Counted from the stretch's first letter, positions 9,032 to 18,818 are shown. The stretch: 54,912 nucleotides of DNA from Gammaproteobacteria bacterium (GCA_029244925.1 JAQWQE010000001.1:1-54912); one strand, 5' to 3'. Notes: generated by a model from the sequence alone, not told the origin. Numbers and translations: made by a program.

Positions 9032-10242
9032 TGTTTAATATCTTGAACTAAAATTCTCTGAAATTTCTCTATTAACATCTCACGATCAAAATGCTTGTCA
9101 TAGTATTCCCGTCCTCTAATACCCATAAGCTCTCTTTCATTTTCCTTAAGCTGGCTTAATTCTATAGCTTTCTTCGATAAGCCCTTAGAATCTTCAGACG
9201 GAACAAAAAAACCACACCTACTATCATTGATTACTTTTGCACCCTCTCCATCGAGGGAAGCTATAATAGGCTTTTTGCTAAGCATGTATGATTGTAGTTT
9301 TCCAGGTATGGTAGCAGAAAATATTGGGTCATTTTTTAGAGTGACTAATAGGGCATCTGACATAGAAAAGAAGATTGGCATCTTTTCCATTGGAAATGAG
9401 CCTAATAAAGTTATGTTTTCTATCTTAAATTCACTAATTTTCTGTTCCAAGCTCAGCCTTTCTCTCCCGTCACCGATCAAGACCCAATGTATATTGTTCT
9501 TTTTAGTTAGTAATGCGGCTTCAGCTATAGTATCAAGTGACTGAGCTTTGCCTAGATTACCTGCAAACATAATTATGAAACTATTATCAGGAATCAAGTT
9601 CCTTAACCCCTTATCGATCGTACTTGTCTTTTTATAGAGGTCCTCTGCCCAGTTTGGAAAGAAGTGGATCTTTTCATTTGAAATATCATATTTTTCAATT
9701 TCCTTTATAAAAGCTTTTGATTGAACAAGGATGAGATCGGATCTTTTGTATACCCAGTTAACCATTGACCTAAAGAAATTTAGAATACTTTTTGATCTAA
9801 TTGCACCTGCGGCACTCAAACTCTGTGGCCAGAGATCCTGAACCCAAAGCGCCATCTTCGCATTTTTTAATCTAGAGAAGAAAACACCAATAATTCCAAC
9901 CGTCGCTGGAGAATAACTTGCTGTAAAAATAACATCAAATCTATAATTGCGTAATAATAAAGGACCGAAAAGGAGGCTTGAAAATAGAAATGATAAGTAG
10001 TTCATTCCCAATTGCCAACCTTTCGATTTAAATCTTGGAATTAATGGAACTCTAACGACTTTTACTCCATTAATTAGCTCATTCTTAAAAACACTATATT
10101 TGCCGAAGAATCTACCATTTGGATAATTTGGTAAGCCTGAGAGAACAATGACATCATGTCCTTTTTTAACCAAAGAAAATGCAAAATCATTTATCCGAAA
10201 ATTCTCAGGATAAAAATATTGTGAAATAATCAAAATCTTCAT
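9028..10242 (-). CDS. GT4 glycosyltransferase, WbuB-like
   Basis: GT-B fold transferase of 404 residues. The N-terminal domain starts MKILIISQYFYPENFRIND and contains LPNYPNGR and WVQDLWPQS, hallmarks of the WbuB-like GT4 group. The C-terminal domain has FAGNLGKAQ, LIGDGRER and a donor-site region TIPGKLQSYMLSKKPIIAS. WbuB is proposed to transfer L-FucNAc. Its position directly before the L-2-acetamido-2,6-dideoxyhexose genes (4-base overlap with the reductase) suggests it uses that sugar as donor (inference). Probably a peripheral membrane protein on the cytoplasmic face. Confidence 0.88.
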   Translation of the reverse strand: MKILIISQYFYPENFRINDFAFSLVKKGHDVIVLSGLPNYPNGRFFGKYSVFKNELINGVKVVRVPLIPRFKSKGWQLGMNYLSFLFSSLLFGPLLLRNYRFDVIFTASYSPATVGIIGVFFSRLKNAKMALWVQDLWPQSLSAAGAIRSKSILNFFRSMVNWVYKRSDLILVQSKAFIKEIEKYDISNEKIHFFPNWAEDLYKKTSTIDKGLRNLIPDNSFIIMFAGNLGKAQSLDTIAEAALLTKKNNIHWVLIGDGRERLSLEQKISEFKIENITLLGSFPMEKMPIFFSMSDALLVTLKNDPIFSATIPGKLQSYMLSKKPIIASLDGEGAKVINDSRCGFFVPSEDSKGLSKKAIELSQLKENERELMGIRGREYYDKHFDREMLIEKFQRILVQDIKQ

Positions 10243-10262
10243 ACTTTTGTTCTCACATAATT

Positions 10263-11429
10263 CTATAAACTTTTCTCATAAACCTTGGTAATGAAACTGA
10301 AAGATTCTCTAGAACTTAATTCCCAATCATACCTTTTAGCTAGACTAAATGATGCATTTGACATCTCTGACCTTAATATTGGCGAATCAATTACTTCCCT
10401 TAAGCATGATGATATTTCTTGAGGTTTAAGGGGATTAAAATATCTTGCACTTCCTCCTAAAATCTCTTGCATTGAAGATCCCCTAGAACAGCACATTGGA
10501 ATCCCGCTCGCCATTGACTCAAGTACAATTTGCCCAAAAGTCTCACATGAAGAGGCAAATATTGATAGGTCTGCTTGATGATATATGTTGTGAATTTCCT
10601 TGAACGAAACTTCCTGATTTAAATTAATATAATCTCCACTAAAATCAAATCGTTTCATTGCCCTCATTAACAGGGGCTTTGCTCTTTCATTTAACTTTCC
10701 ATATAAATCAAGAGTTATTGGATAACCTGATGATCTTAGATCATGAACTGCTTCAATAACATTCCACTGATGCTTATATAAATCAACAGATGAAACATAA
10801 ATTAATTTAAATGGATTTTCATTTGAGTAAGCATCTATATTAAATTGCTCTCTCGGCTCTTTAAAAAAGCGTTTCTCAACTCCATGAGGGATTACCTTTT
10901 CATCGACTGACGATATTTTTAAAAAACTTTTAAGTAAATCTCTTGAGTATTTTGATAAAAATATTATTCCTTGAGATCTTTTGAAGGATATAGATTGAGA
11001 AAATCTTAAGAAAATCAACTTGAAAAAAAAGAAGGATAAGCCATATCTTAGAACCTCATCATTCTCAAATGGCAAAAGATTCTGATGCATTGTTACAACC
11101 GGCTTAAATTTCGTAATAAATGATGCCCCGGGTACAAATAAGATTCCACATGATTGACTGTTTAGCGCCTTCTTTAGCTTCAAAATCTGCCATATAGTCC
11201 TCTGAAGGAAATTACCATTTAACAATGTATGTGTTTTTTTATCGAGCCAAGGTTTATTTGGTAATTGCTTAAGAGTCCTTTCATTAGACCAAACAACCAC
11301 ACGTTTGATCTTTGATTTTTCAATATTAGTATGGTCTAGAAGCTGCGAAAGATGAGTTATACCGCCACCATGCCTAATATTGGAAGCATCAATACCTAAT
11401 ATTATTTCATTCTCAAGCCTCATTCTCAT
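10263..11429 (-). CDS. GT4 family glycosyltransferase
   Basis: A 388-residue GT-B transferase. The N-terminal half includes GIDASNIRHGGGITHLSQLL, a glycine-rich acceptor loop. The C-terminal half shows YVSSVDLYKHQWN and the retaining-transferase motif ETFGQIVLESMASGIPM, with two glutamates eight residues apart as in GT4 enzymes. The start codon follows immediately after the stop of the Wzy-like gene, with a second ATG two codons in. Donor and acceptor cannot be read from sequence. The next gene, 20 bases downstream, is the WbuB-like transferase, and the two probably act consecutively on the same repeat unit. Confidence 0.88.
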   Translation of the reverse strand: MRMRLENEIILGIDASNIRHGGGITHLSQLLDHTNIEKSKIKRVVVWSNERTLKQLPNKPWLDKKTHTLLNGNFLQRTIWQILKLKKALNSQSCGILFVPGASFITKFKPVVTMHQNLLPFENDEVLRYGLSFFFFKLIFLRFSQSISFKRSQGIIFLSKYSRDLLKSFLKISSVDEKVIPHGVEKRFFKEPREQFNIDAYSNENPFKLIYVSSVDLYKHQWNVIEAVHDLRSSGYPITLDLYGKLNERAKPLLMRAMKRFDFSGDYINLNQEVSFKEIHNIYHQADLSIFASSCETFGQIVLESMASGIPMCCSRGSSMQEILGGSARYFNPLKPQEISSCLREVIDSPILRSEMSNASFSLAKRYDWELSSRESFSFITKVYEKSL

Positions 11430-12794
11430 TCATATATTTTTTTTGTTTTTAACACTAAAAATTAATAAAGCCATTCCAAAGAATATAAATAATGTAGAAC
11501 TCCTATGGCCAAAATTAAGCCCTAGGATAAAAAGCATAAAAATGGTGATCATCTCTCTACTGTTTCCATCTCTAATCAGCCTTCTAATTGGAAAAATAAA
11601 AGCATTAATAAATATTGCCAAACCAATTAAACCATTCTCATATACTATCCTGATGATATTAGCATGAGGATTGTAAACACCATCAATACTAAAAAATATA
11701 TTATTCAATGAAGATGCGCTTCCCAATCCAGTGCCAATGAGGAGTGGTAAAAAATTCATATTTATAACTTCAGAAATTCTTATCCAAACTGGATATATAT
11801 TTACTATTTGTGCCTGTATGACAGGCGGTAAGTCGGATGATGTCTGAAGTGCCTGAATAGCATCAGGTATAGCCTCAATATAAAGCATTGTCCTATCGGA
11901 GCTTGTTATAGCGAAATAAGTTGTGAAGCTGATAATTAATATTATTGTGAATATTGATGCTAGATACCTGATAGGTATCTTTGGAATCTGATATATAAAT
12001 ATAAGACCGATTGCAAAAATAAGACCAATAAACCCTGAAGATGATTGAGTTAAAAGCATGCTGATAAAAATACTTCCAATAAGCCAATTATTTATTTTTG
12101 TTTTCTTATCCCAGATGCTCTTTAAGTAAAGTAAAGAAATTCCAAATCCTAAGTATACAAATGCATCCCTAGGCTCTCCTGCAAACCCATGAAATCTCGT
12201 TCCTACATGCGTAAAATCGCTTAGATGTCTGGGTATCCATTCATAGCCTATAAGCAAAACAAGCAAAAAATCTAATGCTCCGACTGTCAAAGATATAAAG
12301 AACGTATATGAAAATATTCTGAAGAAATAATTAATATGATGAGACGTATTAAGAAGATACTTGGGGAGAATAGCAAAATAAGTAAAATAGTAAATTGCAA
12401 TGAAGTATTCAAAAAATGGGCGAGTAAATTGACTATTTAATAGAAGTGAGATTCCAGAAACTCCAGCATTATTAGAAGAACTGATAATTCTATGGCTTGC
12501 TTCAAAAGATCCAATATAAACCCCATATAGGAATGAAATTAATATAAAAATAATATAGTAACTATACCATTTGAAATTCTCAGAAAATGGATTGGGTATT
12601 ATTATTTTACTCAACGAACTAAGAATCAATCTTAATACTAAACTCAAAATAACTAGTAGTTGAAGAATTCTACTCACATTACCCCCTACACCACTAATGT
12701 CTTGACTGACAATAATGAAAAATAAGAGTGGCTCCATTAAGACAGACCAAACGTATAATCTTGAGGTTATAGATAATTGAGTCATTTCTTTCAT
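11430..12794 (-). CDS. Wzy-like O-antigen/capsule polymerase or ligase, polytopic membrane protein
   Basis: A 454-residue, strongly hydrophobic protein with roughly ten to twelve predicted membrane segments and one larger periplasmic stretch in the second half (around residues 265-340), the layout of the Wzy/WaaL family. Seen inside it: GFAGEPRDAFVYLGFG and, in the last third, LIGTGLGSASSLNN, comparable to the G-G-rich loop in O-antigen polymerases. It is the only transporter- or polymerase-like integral membrane protein in the window, so it is the likely polymerase of the repeat unit. A ligase role cannot be excluded because these families are hard to separate by sequence. It lies 40 bases after the FemAB-like gene. 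Confidence 0.8.
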   Translation of the reverse strand: MKEMTQLSITSRLYVWSVLMEPLLFFIIVSQDISGVGGNVSRILQLLVILSLVLRLILSSLSKIIIPNPFSENFKWYSYYIIFILISFLYGVYIGSFEASHRIISSSNNAGVSGISLLLNSQFTRPFFEYFIAIYYFTYFAILPKYLLNTSHHINYFFRIFSYTFFISLTVGALDFLLVLLIGYEWIPRHLSDFTHVGTRFHGFAGEPRDAFVYLGFGISLLYLKSIWDKKTKINNWLIGSIFISMLLTQSSSGFIGLIFAIGLIFIYQIPKIPIRYLASIFTIILIISFTTYFAITSSDRTMLYIEAIPDAIQALQTSSDLPPVIQAQIVNIYPVWIRISEVINMNFLPLLIGTGLGSASSLNNIFFSIDGVYNPHANIIRIVYENGLIGLAIFINAFIFPIRRLIRDGNSREMITIFMLFILGLNFGHRSSTLFIFFGMALLIFSVKNKKNI

Positions 12795-12834
12795 TTTTTT
12801 CTGATAAGTTACAAAAATTTATTCTGCAAGACTC

Positions 12835-13818
12835 TTAGAGGATCTTTGGAAAGAAGAATCCGCGCCACTCACCAGTTAATTTATATGGAGATGCATTAAG
12901 TCCTTTTTTAAAATGTGCAATTCCTTTTGGTGTCGTTTCATCTAAACCGCCAATATCAAAATATCTGCAGCCTGATAATTTGGCATATTGTATTGCTTCC
13001 CATAGAAGTACGTAATTACATTGATTTTTTCTGCCCTCAGATGTGCTTGAGCCAATCAAATATATTGCTGTATCTCCATGTTGAATGCTAACAAGTATTC
13101 CTTGGTTCGCTTCACTTTTCATGGAAGGTGAAGTGAATATATTAAAATTCCAAAATGGATGGGATATCATTGCCATGCTTCGAATCAAGTCAGAAGATAA
13201 TCCTATAAAACTCTTCTCCTTCTGAAGTGATTTATAGGTTGACAGTAAAGCGCTAACAGCGTGCTCATTTTTGAAATCAGATAGCTCAGTTTTAACGCCG
13301 ATCTTCCATCCCTTTCTCAGGCAGTTTCTCCATTTTCCATTTAAAGAAGACAGTAAGGAATCATTATCCTGTTGAAGGTCAATTAATGCCGATGCCCAAG
13401 GTGGATTTTTTAACTTTTTTAGTCCCAAATTAAATAAAGCCGAATCAATAAAATTATTACTTTGAAGCTCAGGAGCAATCTGAAGCATAATCCACCATCT
13501 TCTATTGCACTCCTTAACAATTAATTCAATTGTATCAATGGCTATCTGTTCATTATCACTATGGCCTAGCACCAGTGGGGCTCTGTTTATTCTTGCAAGC
13601 TTTAATTGAAAAGGAAGCTTCTTGAGTAATACTTGTATAATTGAAACAGGCTTATCAGAAAAAAATACTGCAAAGTAAATGACTTCCATTTTGTCTGATG
13701 CTTTTTTTGCTTCACCATAATGCCAAGACTGTAAAATATTTTGATGATCAATTCTTCCCCATAATTCATTCCATTGATCAAAATTAATTTCTTGTAATTG
13801 GTATTTAGATCTTTTCAT
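12835..13818 (-). CDS. FemAB/GNAT-like aminoacyl- or acyl-transferase
   Basis: A 327-residue double-GNAT-fold protein of the FemAB type. Diagnostic blocks are KWRNCLRKG (about 162-170), where FemAB proteins have an RN-IRKA string, VLLWEAIQYAK-GCRYFDIGG (about 270-291) and GIAHFKKGLN (about 299-308), the usual FemAB ending. FemAB relatives add amino acids from aminoacyl-tRNA to cell-wall precursors, and related proteins occur in exopolysaccharide loci. Here it could attach an amino acid or acyl group to an amino sugar of the repeat unit (inference). I chose the ATG at 13818, preceded by AAGAGA, over an in-frame TTG two codons earlier. Confidence 0.75.
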   Translation of the reverse strand: MKRSKYQLQEINFDQWNELWGRIDHQNILQSWHYGEAKKASDKMEVIYFAVFFSDKPVSIIQVLLKKLPFQLKLARINRAPLVLGHSDNEQIAIDTIELIVKECNRRWWIMLQIAPELQSNNFIDSALFNLGLKKLKNPPWASALIDLQQDNDSLLSSLNGKWRNCLRKGWKIGVKTELSDFKNEHAVSALLSTYKSLQKEKSFIGLSSDLIRSMAMISHPFWNFNIFTSPSMKSEANQGILVSIQHGDTAIYLIGSSTSEGRKNQCNYVLLWEAIQYAKLSGCRYFDIGGLDETTPKGIAHFKKGLNASPYKLTGEWRGFFFPKIL

Positions 13819-13832
13819 AATCAATCTCTTAT

Positions 13833-14960
13833 CTATATTTGATCTGATCTTAAAGAGCTATGAATTGGTAAGAAAATGGTTTGCCTCTTCAAATCAATAC
13901 TATCTTTAAAACAAGTATCTTCTGCTAAAACCTCCTTTGGTAGATCAGGCCAACTTGAAACAGGTATATGCTTATCATTCATTATCTGTATTGCTCTGGA
14001 CAACTCTGACTCATCTTTAAACCTAATTGCGAACATATATGGACATTCTGCTTTCCCTAATGAAAATATTTCTTCCCCATATAATTCATTATCTAAAAAT
14101 AATTTTCTCCAGAAAATATAGTTTGTTTTTCTGCGAACACATTCATAGTCAAAATCATCAAAAAGTGAGAGCAGCTTTAGTGATAGAATTGATATTCTAG
14201 GTCCTCGAAATGCTTCATTACTCTCTCTATTTATATCCTTAAATATATCAAGTGAAGCTTTAGATCTTTTCCTTAAACCAATTTTTTGCATTAATCTTTT
14301 AATAATCCATAAAATAAGATCGCCTGTATTGCTGGTAGAGTTATCAATATATTCTTCATATATTGACCTAAAACGATTGGAGTTACAGTGAGATAATCTC
14401 TTTTTATTCATTAATAAGATTGATCCATCTGGGACAGCTATCAACTTATGAGGACTATAAAAAAGAAAATCTGACTCAAAGCCTAAATTTTCATTCTTTT
14501 TAAGAAGGTGAGCTCCATCTTCAACAATCCATGCATTAAGGCTATTTGCAAATTCTATGGATTCTTTCAAATCAATAACTTTTCCAAAGAAATGTGTCAC
14601 CAGGAGAAGGTCGGGTGTATTTTCTTTATTAAGTTTCTTTTGGATCTCATCTATGTTGGGAGAACCATTATCTAATATTGGGTAAAAAAATATTTTTACA
14701 TTCTCATTTCTTAAAAGAAGGAGGGACTCATCACAGAAATAAGCTGGTATCCAAATGCTGATTCTCTCTTTTGAGGAATAATCTAGCCTTAACTTCGCTA
14801 AAAATCTTAGGGCATGAGATGAACGTGAAAATAAAAACTCTTTTTGTCCATGTGTATTCCATGATTCCTCTAAAAAATTACTAGAAGGCGTATTCATTAA
14901 GAAAGCAGAAACCAAATCTTTTATAAAGGGCAACGGGCTTTTGGTGGGGCTATATGACAT
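13833..14960 (-). CDS. DegT/DnrJ-like PLP-dependent enzyme
   Basis: A 375-residue fold-type-I PLP protein, divergent from standard sugar aminotransferases. Visible features are WIPAYFCDESL (about 70-80), LVTHFFGK, VEDGAH with the Asp (148) expected to pair with the PLP ring nitrogen, and FLFYSPHKLIAVPDGSIL with Lys172 as the likely Schiff-base lysine. The FYSPHK context is unlike the SF--NK of LegC/PglE-type transaminases, so the substrate may not be an NDP-4-keto sugar. It sits between a NodB-type deacetylase and a FemAB-like transferase, so supply or transfer of an amino group to that part of the glycan is reasonable (inference). Confidence 0.7.
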   Translation of the reverse strand: MSYSPTKSPLPFIKDLVSAFLMNTPSSNFLEESWNTHGQKEFLFSRSSHALRFLAKLRLDYSSKERISIWIPAYFCDESLLLLRNENVKIFFYPILDNGSPNIDEIQKKLNKENTPDLLLVTHFFGKVIDLKESIEFANSLNAWIVEDGAHLLKKNENLGFESDFLFYSPHKLIAVPDGSILLMNKKRLSHCNSNRFRSIYEEYIDNSTSNTGDLILWIIKRLMQKIGLRKRSKASLDIFKDINRESNEAFRGPRISILSLKLLSLFDDFDYECVRRKTNYIFWRKLFLDNELYGEEIFSLGKAECPYMFAIRFKDESELSRAIQIMNDKHIPVSSWPDLPKEVLAEDTCFKDSIDLKRQTIFLPIHSSLRSDQI

Positions 14961-14971
14961 TCACTTAAAAG

Positions 14972-15859
14972 TCAGATTTGGTCATTTGTGTAATTTAAGC
15001 CCCATGATTCATACTCAATAAATGCATTCTTGTATCTAAAATCTACAATTCCTTCCGTAAAAGAGCCAATCATCATTAAATTATCATCGAGATCAATTGT
15101 ATCTCTCCTTATAGCCCATTGATTTTTGATATAACCATTATCACCCCTCATGCCAGTATATATATATGGATATCTATCCAAAGCAATCTTAAGTGCAGCC
15201 TCACTAAAAAAACTAATATTCCCAAACCCAAATGAGAAATGATTTATTTCAGTATTTAATTCTTTTGCCAGGAAATCTCCGCTGTCTATGATTTCTTTTT
15301 TGAGCTCGCTCAAATTATTAACCTGAGATAAATCAGGGTGTGATTCGGTATGACAACCTATGGTGTGCCCCTCATCGATTAAAAATTTTAGATCAGCTAC
15401 AGTTAGCCCCCTCATTTTATCTAGATTTGATGGAAGGATATGATTCCTCCACTCTGGATATAAGCTATTCGTGATGAATTCCGAATATTCTTTTGGACCA
15501 TTAGCTTTAATAAATCCCGTAGCAACGAAAAATAGTGCCTTTATTCCCTTGGGATCTAAGACTATTTCTGCAACTTTTCGATTTGAGCGGAAACCATCAT
15601 CAAATGTCAAAAGAATATTATCTCCCTCTAATTCTTTAATGCCATTTAGATGATTGGCAAATTCCTCAGCTGAGATGAAATTCCAGCTTTTTTGCAAAAA
15701 ATTGATGATATCCTCAAACTTTTGAAGATCTTCATCAGGAACATCATGCATCAAAATAACTCTTACTCTGGTCCTTTTTCTTATTAACGAGTCAAAATAG
15801 CCTAGGAATTTACTCGGATAGTATAAAGATGAAAGTACAATTCTTTTTGGGCTTAGCAT
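14972..15859 (-). CDS. NodB-like polysaccharide deacetylase
   Basis: Metal-dependent amidase/esterase of the carbohydrate esterase 4 fold, 295 residues. Motif 1 is TFDDGF (85-90, catalytic Asp plus metal Asp) and motif 2 is GHTIGCHTESHP with metal-binding His170 and His174. No signal peptide is evident; the start MLSPKRIVLSSLYYPS is only weakly hydrophobic, so it probably acts on a lipid-linked or nucleotide-activated sugar in the cytoplasm (inference). It overlaps the FAD enzyme gene by seven bases. Deacetylation would expose an amine that the FemAB-like or GNAT proteins nearby could re-acylate. Confidence 0.85.
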   Translation of the reverse strand: MLSPKRIVLSSLYYPSKFLGYFDSLIRKRTRVRVILMHDVPDEDLQKFEDIINFLQKSWNFISAEEFANHLNGIKELEGDNILLTFDDGFRSNRKVAEIVLDPKGIKALFFVATGFIKANGPKEYSEFITNSLYPEWRNHILPSNLDKMRGLTVADLKFLIDEGHTIGCHTESHPDLSQVNNLSELKKEIIDSGDFLAKELNTEINHFSFGFGNISFFSEAALKIALDRYPYIYTGMRGDNGYIKNQWAIRRDTIDLDDNLMMIGSFTEGIVDFRYKNAFIEYESWGLNYTNDQI

Positions 15860-17154
15860 TTCAAAAGTTTTTCTGCGGCCTTCTTTCCACTCATGATTGC
15901 TTCATCACTCCATAAATAAGCCCACAAACCATATCTACCGCAAGGGATAATTTCATATGACTTTAGATAATCATGTATCTTCTTTACAGAGGGTTTCCTA
16001 TTTTTGTCGAAAATAATGTATCCATATTTTATGTCGTATGTGTCTAAATAAGTAATCTCATCATCCTCTCTCAATATATCAACTTTTATTAGGTCCTTCT
16101 TAACACACTCAATGATTTGGTCCCTGTTGCCTGGAAGAGGATTGTCATTGCCATAGGATATCTCTACTGAAATTGAGCTATGTCCTTTCGGAACGACTGA
16201 ATCCAAGTCATGTGTAAAATTGAAAGGAAAACTTACTCTTACGAAACAAAAGTCTCTCTCGAGAAAATAAATCCAGCTTTTATCAGTAATGTTCTGCCTG
16301 TTCACTCCAATATTTACAACATAAATGGAGTTAGTCTTTAGCTTACTAGAAGCCTCAATAACATCCTCAGGCGTATCTGGGATTATAGAAAGTAATTCTG
16401 GTAGAGGTATTGTGCTTAATATCTTTTCATAAGGCACCTCATCTGACTCATTAAATGTTACAACCCTCTTATTCACATCGATATTAGTTGCTCTCATACC
16501 ATTATTTATTCTGCCCTGGCACTTCTTTGCTAGTACTTCTCCAATATAACCAAAACCTCCATTCCTTGGATATCTAAAACTAGCATTGATACCAAAACCT
16601 TTCGTCTGATCCCCTATAGCACCACTGATGACCTCCTCCAAACTTGGCTTTGGATGTCTTATATTTACCCAGTCTGTTGTAAGCTGATCAGGATCAACTC
16701 CCCAGAATTTTTTACTATAGGGGAGCATGAAGTGTTCAGCTATTCCATCACCAAACATATATCTTACCCAATCTTCGTAGTGTCCTATGTCTTCCTTATT
16801 TCTTGTATTTTCAATAAATCCAAGTAAGCAATCTTTGACAATATCTTTTGGGAGACCATATGTATTTGCCTGAAAAGGATAGCGAGTCATTGCACCATTG
16901 GAATGTATCCAAGCATCTCTATCTTTGACCTGAAGATCGGCTCCGAGTTCTTCAAGTAAGTTCAAAATATATTTATTTGAAGTATGGAGAACATGAATGC
17001 CCTCATCGAAAACAAAACCATTTTCAAGATGAGATCTTGCATGGCCGCCAAATGTATCATCCTTTTCATAAACTATTCCGTTTCCATGATAGCAAGCACT
17101 CAAGCCAGCTAGACCTCCACCCAATATTATTTGGTTATTATTTTCTGAATTCAT
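15853..17154 (-). CDS. FAD-dependent oxidoreductase, amine-oxidase/UDP-galactopyranose-mutase-like
   Basis: A 433-residue flavoprotein. The N-terminus holds the dinucleotide motif IILGGGLAGLSAC followed by VYEKDDTFGGHARS, the ADP-ribose and FAD-binding pattern of the amine-oxidase superfamily. YEDWVRYMFGDGIAEHFMLPYSKKFWG resembles the region in UDP-galactopyranose mutase and HemY-like proteins that are frequent in polysaccharide loci. The C-terminus CGRYGLWAYLWSDEAIMSGKKAAEKL is the second FAD-contact region. Substrate is not known: it may be a mutase making a furanose or an oxidoreductase of a lipid-linked sugar. It follows the GT2 gene by 23 bases. Confidence 0.75.
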   Translation of the reverse strand: MNSENNNQIILGGGLAGLSACYHGNGIVYEKDDTFGGHARSHLENGFVFDEGIHVLHTSNKYILNLLEELGADLQVKDRDAWIHSNGAMTRYPFQANTYGLPKDIVKDCLLGFIENTRNKEDIGHYEDWVRYMFGDGIAEHFMLPYSKKFWGVDPDQLTTDWVNIRHPKPSLEEVISGAIGDQTKGFGINASFRYPRNGGFGYIGEVLAKKCQGRINNGMRATNIDVNKRVVTFNESDEVPYEKILSTIPLPELLSIIPDTPEDVIEASSKLKTNSIYVVNIGVNRQNITDKSWIYFLERDFCFVRVSFPFNFTHDLDSVVPKGHSSISVEISYGNDNPLPGNRDQIIECVKKDLIKVDILREDDEITYLDTYDIKYGYIIFDKNRKPSVKKIHDYLKSYEIIPCGRYGLWAYLWSDEAIMSGKKAAEKLLKC

Positions 17155-17177
17155 AATATCTGTCTTTTTTCCTGTTA

Positions 17178-18230
17178 CTAGGTGATCCTTTTTGCCCGAT
17201 TATATACATAAGAGAGAAACTCATAAACAGTTCTAATGTAAAATGGGGAGAATAAGTAGAATAAACCCATAAAAAATGGCGATGGAAGAGGTTTTGCATA
17301 AGGAATGATGTAAATGCCTAACCCTAGCCTTCTATATATAAGTCTTCTCAAAGACTTAAATTCATTCTTACTAAGCTCTTGTTTTGTTTTTATTGATAAG
17401 AACAACTTGTCTAATTGCCCATGTAATTTCAAAAGTTTTTTCTTATCTAGCTTCAGTGTATATGCCTTCTTAAGATTCATAAAAGTCGCCAAATCTGAGG
17501 CGTCCTGACTTTCAATAAAAAAAGATATGGCCTCGACTTGAATCTTCAAACACATGTCTGCCTGCTCTTCCTCAAATACTTTTGATTGACTCTGAGAGTG
17601 TTGTCTCTGATATAAATGAAATTCAGGGACTATGGCAGCACCATATCTATGAAGTGCCATTCTAGATGTTACATCAAAGTCTTCCGCTCGAGTAAACTCA
17701 GTCTTGAATCCACCAGCATCCTGCATTGCTTCCTTTGTGAATGCAAGAGAAGGATGCCAAATAGGGCAGATTCCTAGTAAAATGGGTGCCAAGAATTCAC
17801 CATAATTATCTATCATCGATTTGCATTCTTTGACCCTTTGACCATTTTCATCAATTTCAATTTCCCATGAACAAATGACTGAAATATCGGGATTGTCAAT
17901 CAGATACTTGAGTTGTTCTTCAACTCTATTTGGAAAGCTAACATCGTCTTGGTCAGATCGAATAATATATGGTGTTTCAATCAGTGATATGGCTTTATTC
18001 ATTGTTTTTGAAACACCCAAATTTTCTTCATTCCTAATAAATCTTATTCTGGGATCATCAAATGATTCTATGCATTGAATGACCTTTTCATCTGTACTTG
18101 CGTCATCAATTATAAGGAACTCAAAATTCTTATAAGTTTGATCTAAAGTACTCTGAATAGACTCAGTCAAGTGTGGCAATCCATTGTAGACAGGTGTTAA
18201 GACTGTAACTAAGGGTTTTCCTTTTTCCAT
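17178..18230 (-). CDS. GT2 family glycosyltransferase
   Basis: GT-A fold inverting transferase, 350 residues. The N-terminus VTVLTPVYNGLPHLTESIQS is the classical GT2 start, IRSDQDDVSFPNR carries the DxD-like metal site, and FTRAEDFDVTSRM carries the ED catalytic-base motif. The C-terminal 100 residues have a basic, partly hydrophobic tail (YIIPYAKPLPSPFFMGLFYL) that may bind the membrane. The gene begins two bases after the GNAT-like gene ends. The sugar donor is not deducible. Confidence 0.88.
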   Translation of the reverse strand: MEKGKPLVTVLTPVYNGLPHLTESIQSTLDQTYKNFEFLIIDDASTDEKVIQCIESFDDPRIRFIRNEENLGVSKTMNKAISLIETPYIIRSDQDDVSFPNRVEEQLKYLIDNPDISVICSWEIEIDENGQRVKECKSMIDNYGEFLAPILLGICPIWHPSLAFTKEAMQDAGGFKTEFTRAEDFDVTSRMALHRYGAAIVPEFHLYQRQHSQSQSKVFEEEQADMCLKIQVEAISFFIESQDASDLATFMNLKKAYTLKLDKKKLLKLHGQLDKLFLSIKTKQELSKNEFKSLRRLIYRRLGLGIYIIPYAKPLPSPFFMGLFYLFSPFYIRTVYEFLSYVYNRAKRIT

Positions 18231-18232
18231 AC

Positions 18233-18790
18233 CTAATATACTCTTTTAAAACCCAGCCTTTGATAGAATTTCAATGCTCTAGGTGTATCAGGATGGACCA
18301 ACACTAAGGCATTCTTTACATTATAAGATATTTTTAGCTCATTAATGATCACTGATAATACCTGAAGGACTATCCAGCCTCCTCTCTCCGAAGAAATAGT
18401 AAAAGCATTTCCAAGATAGGCAGCTCGGTCATAATTACCAATTTTAGTTTTGAATCTTGTTTTATTTAAAGGAGAATTTTTTGCATTTTTAAATACTAAA
18501 AAGTAATGAACTATTTTAGTTTCCTTAGATGCTAGGTAACAAAGAACATCATTGTCATCAAATGACAAATATTGCTTGAAGTAATTTTGCTGATTATCAA
18601 AATAAGGATATAAATCCGCTTTTATTTTTTCCTTATCACTTATATCAGCGAGATGTATATTTAATCCTTCATTGTCCCTAACAAATGAATTATCGAATTG
18701 ATCTAATTCTAAATTGAGGTAAATATACTTCCTCTGATCAATAAATGTAGATCTAAAAAAAGCATAGATTTTCTTAATCTTATTGAACAT
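18233..18790 (-). CDS. GNAT-fold acyltransferase
   Basis: A 185-residue protein whose C-terminal half (about 110-183) has the GNAT pattern: AYLGNAFTISSERGGWIVLQVL, with strand and helix B around the acyl-CoA/ACP-binding region, and the ending NALVLVHPDTPRALKFYQRLGFKRV, the common GNAT helix-strand (xxARxFYxxxGF) signature. It follows FkbH, ACP, MaoC and SDR genes, so it is the best local candidate for moving the acyl group from the carrier protein to a sugar amine or hydroxyl (inference). The first 50 residues are basic and unlike typical GNAT proteins. It lies 28 bases after the SDR gene. Confidence 0.7.
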   Translation of the reverse strand: MFNKIKKIYAFFRSTFIDQRKYIYLNLELDQFDNSFVRDNEGLNIHLADISDKEKIKADLYPYFDNQQNYFKQYLSFDDNDVLCYLASKETKIVHYFLVFKNAKNSPLNKTRFKTKIGNYDRAAYLGNAFTISSERGGWIVLQVLSVIINELKISYNVKNALVLVHPDTPRALKFYQRLGFKRVY

Positions 18791-18818
18791 ATTGATGATA
18801 ATTTTTTAGGTTATAAAG

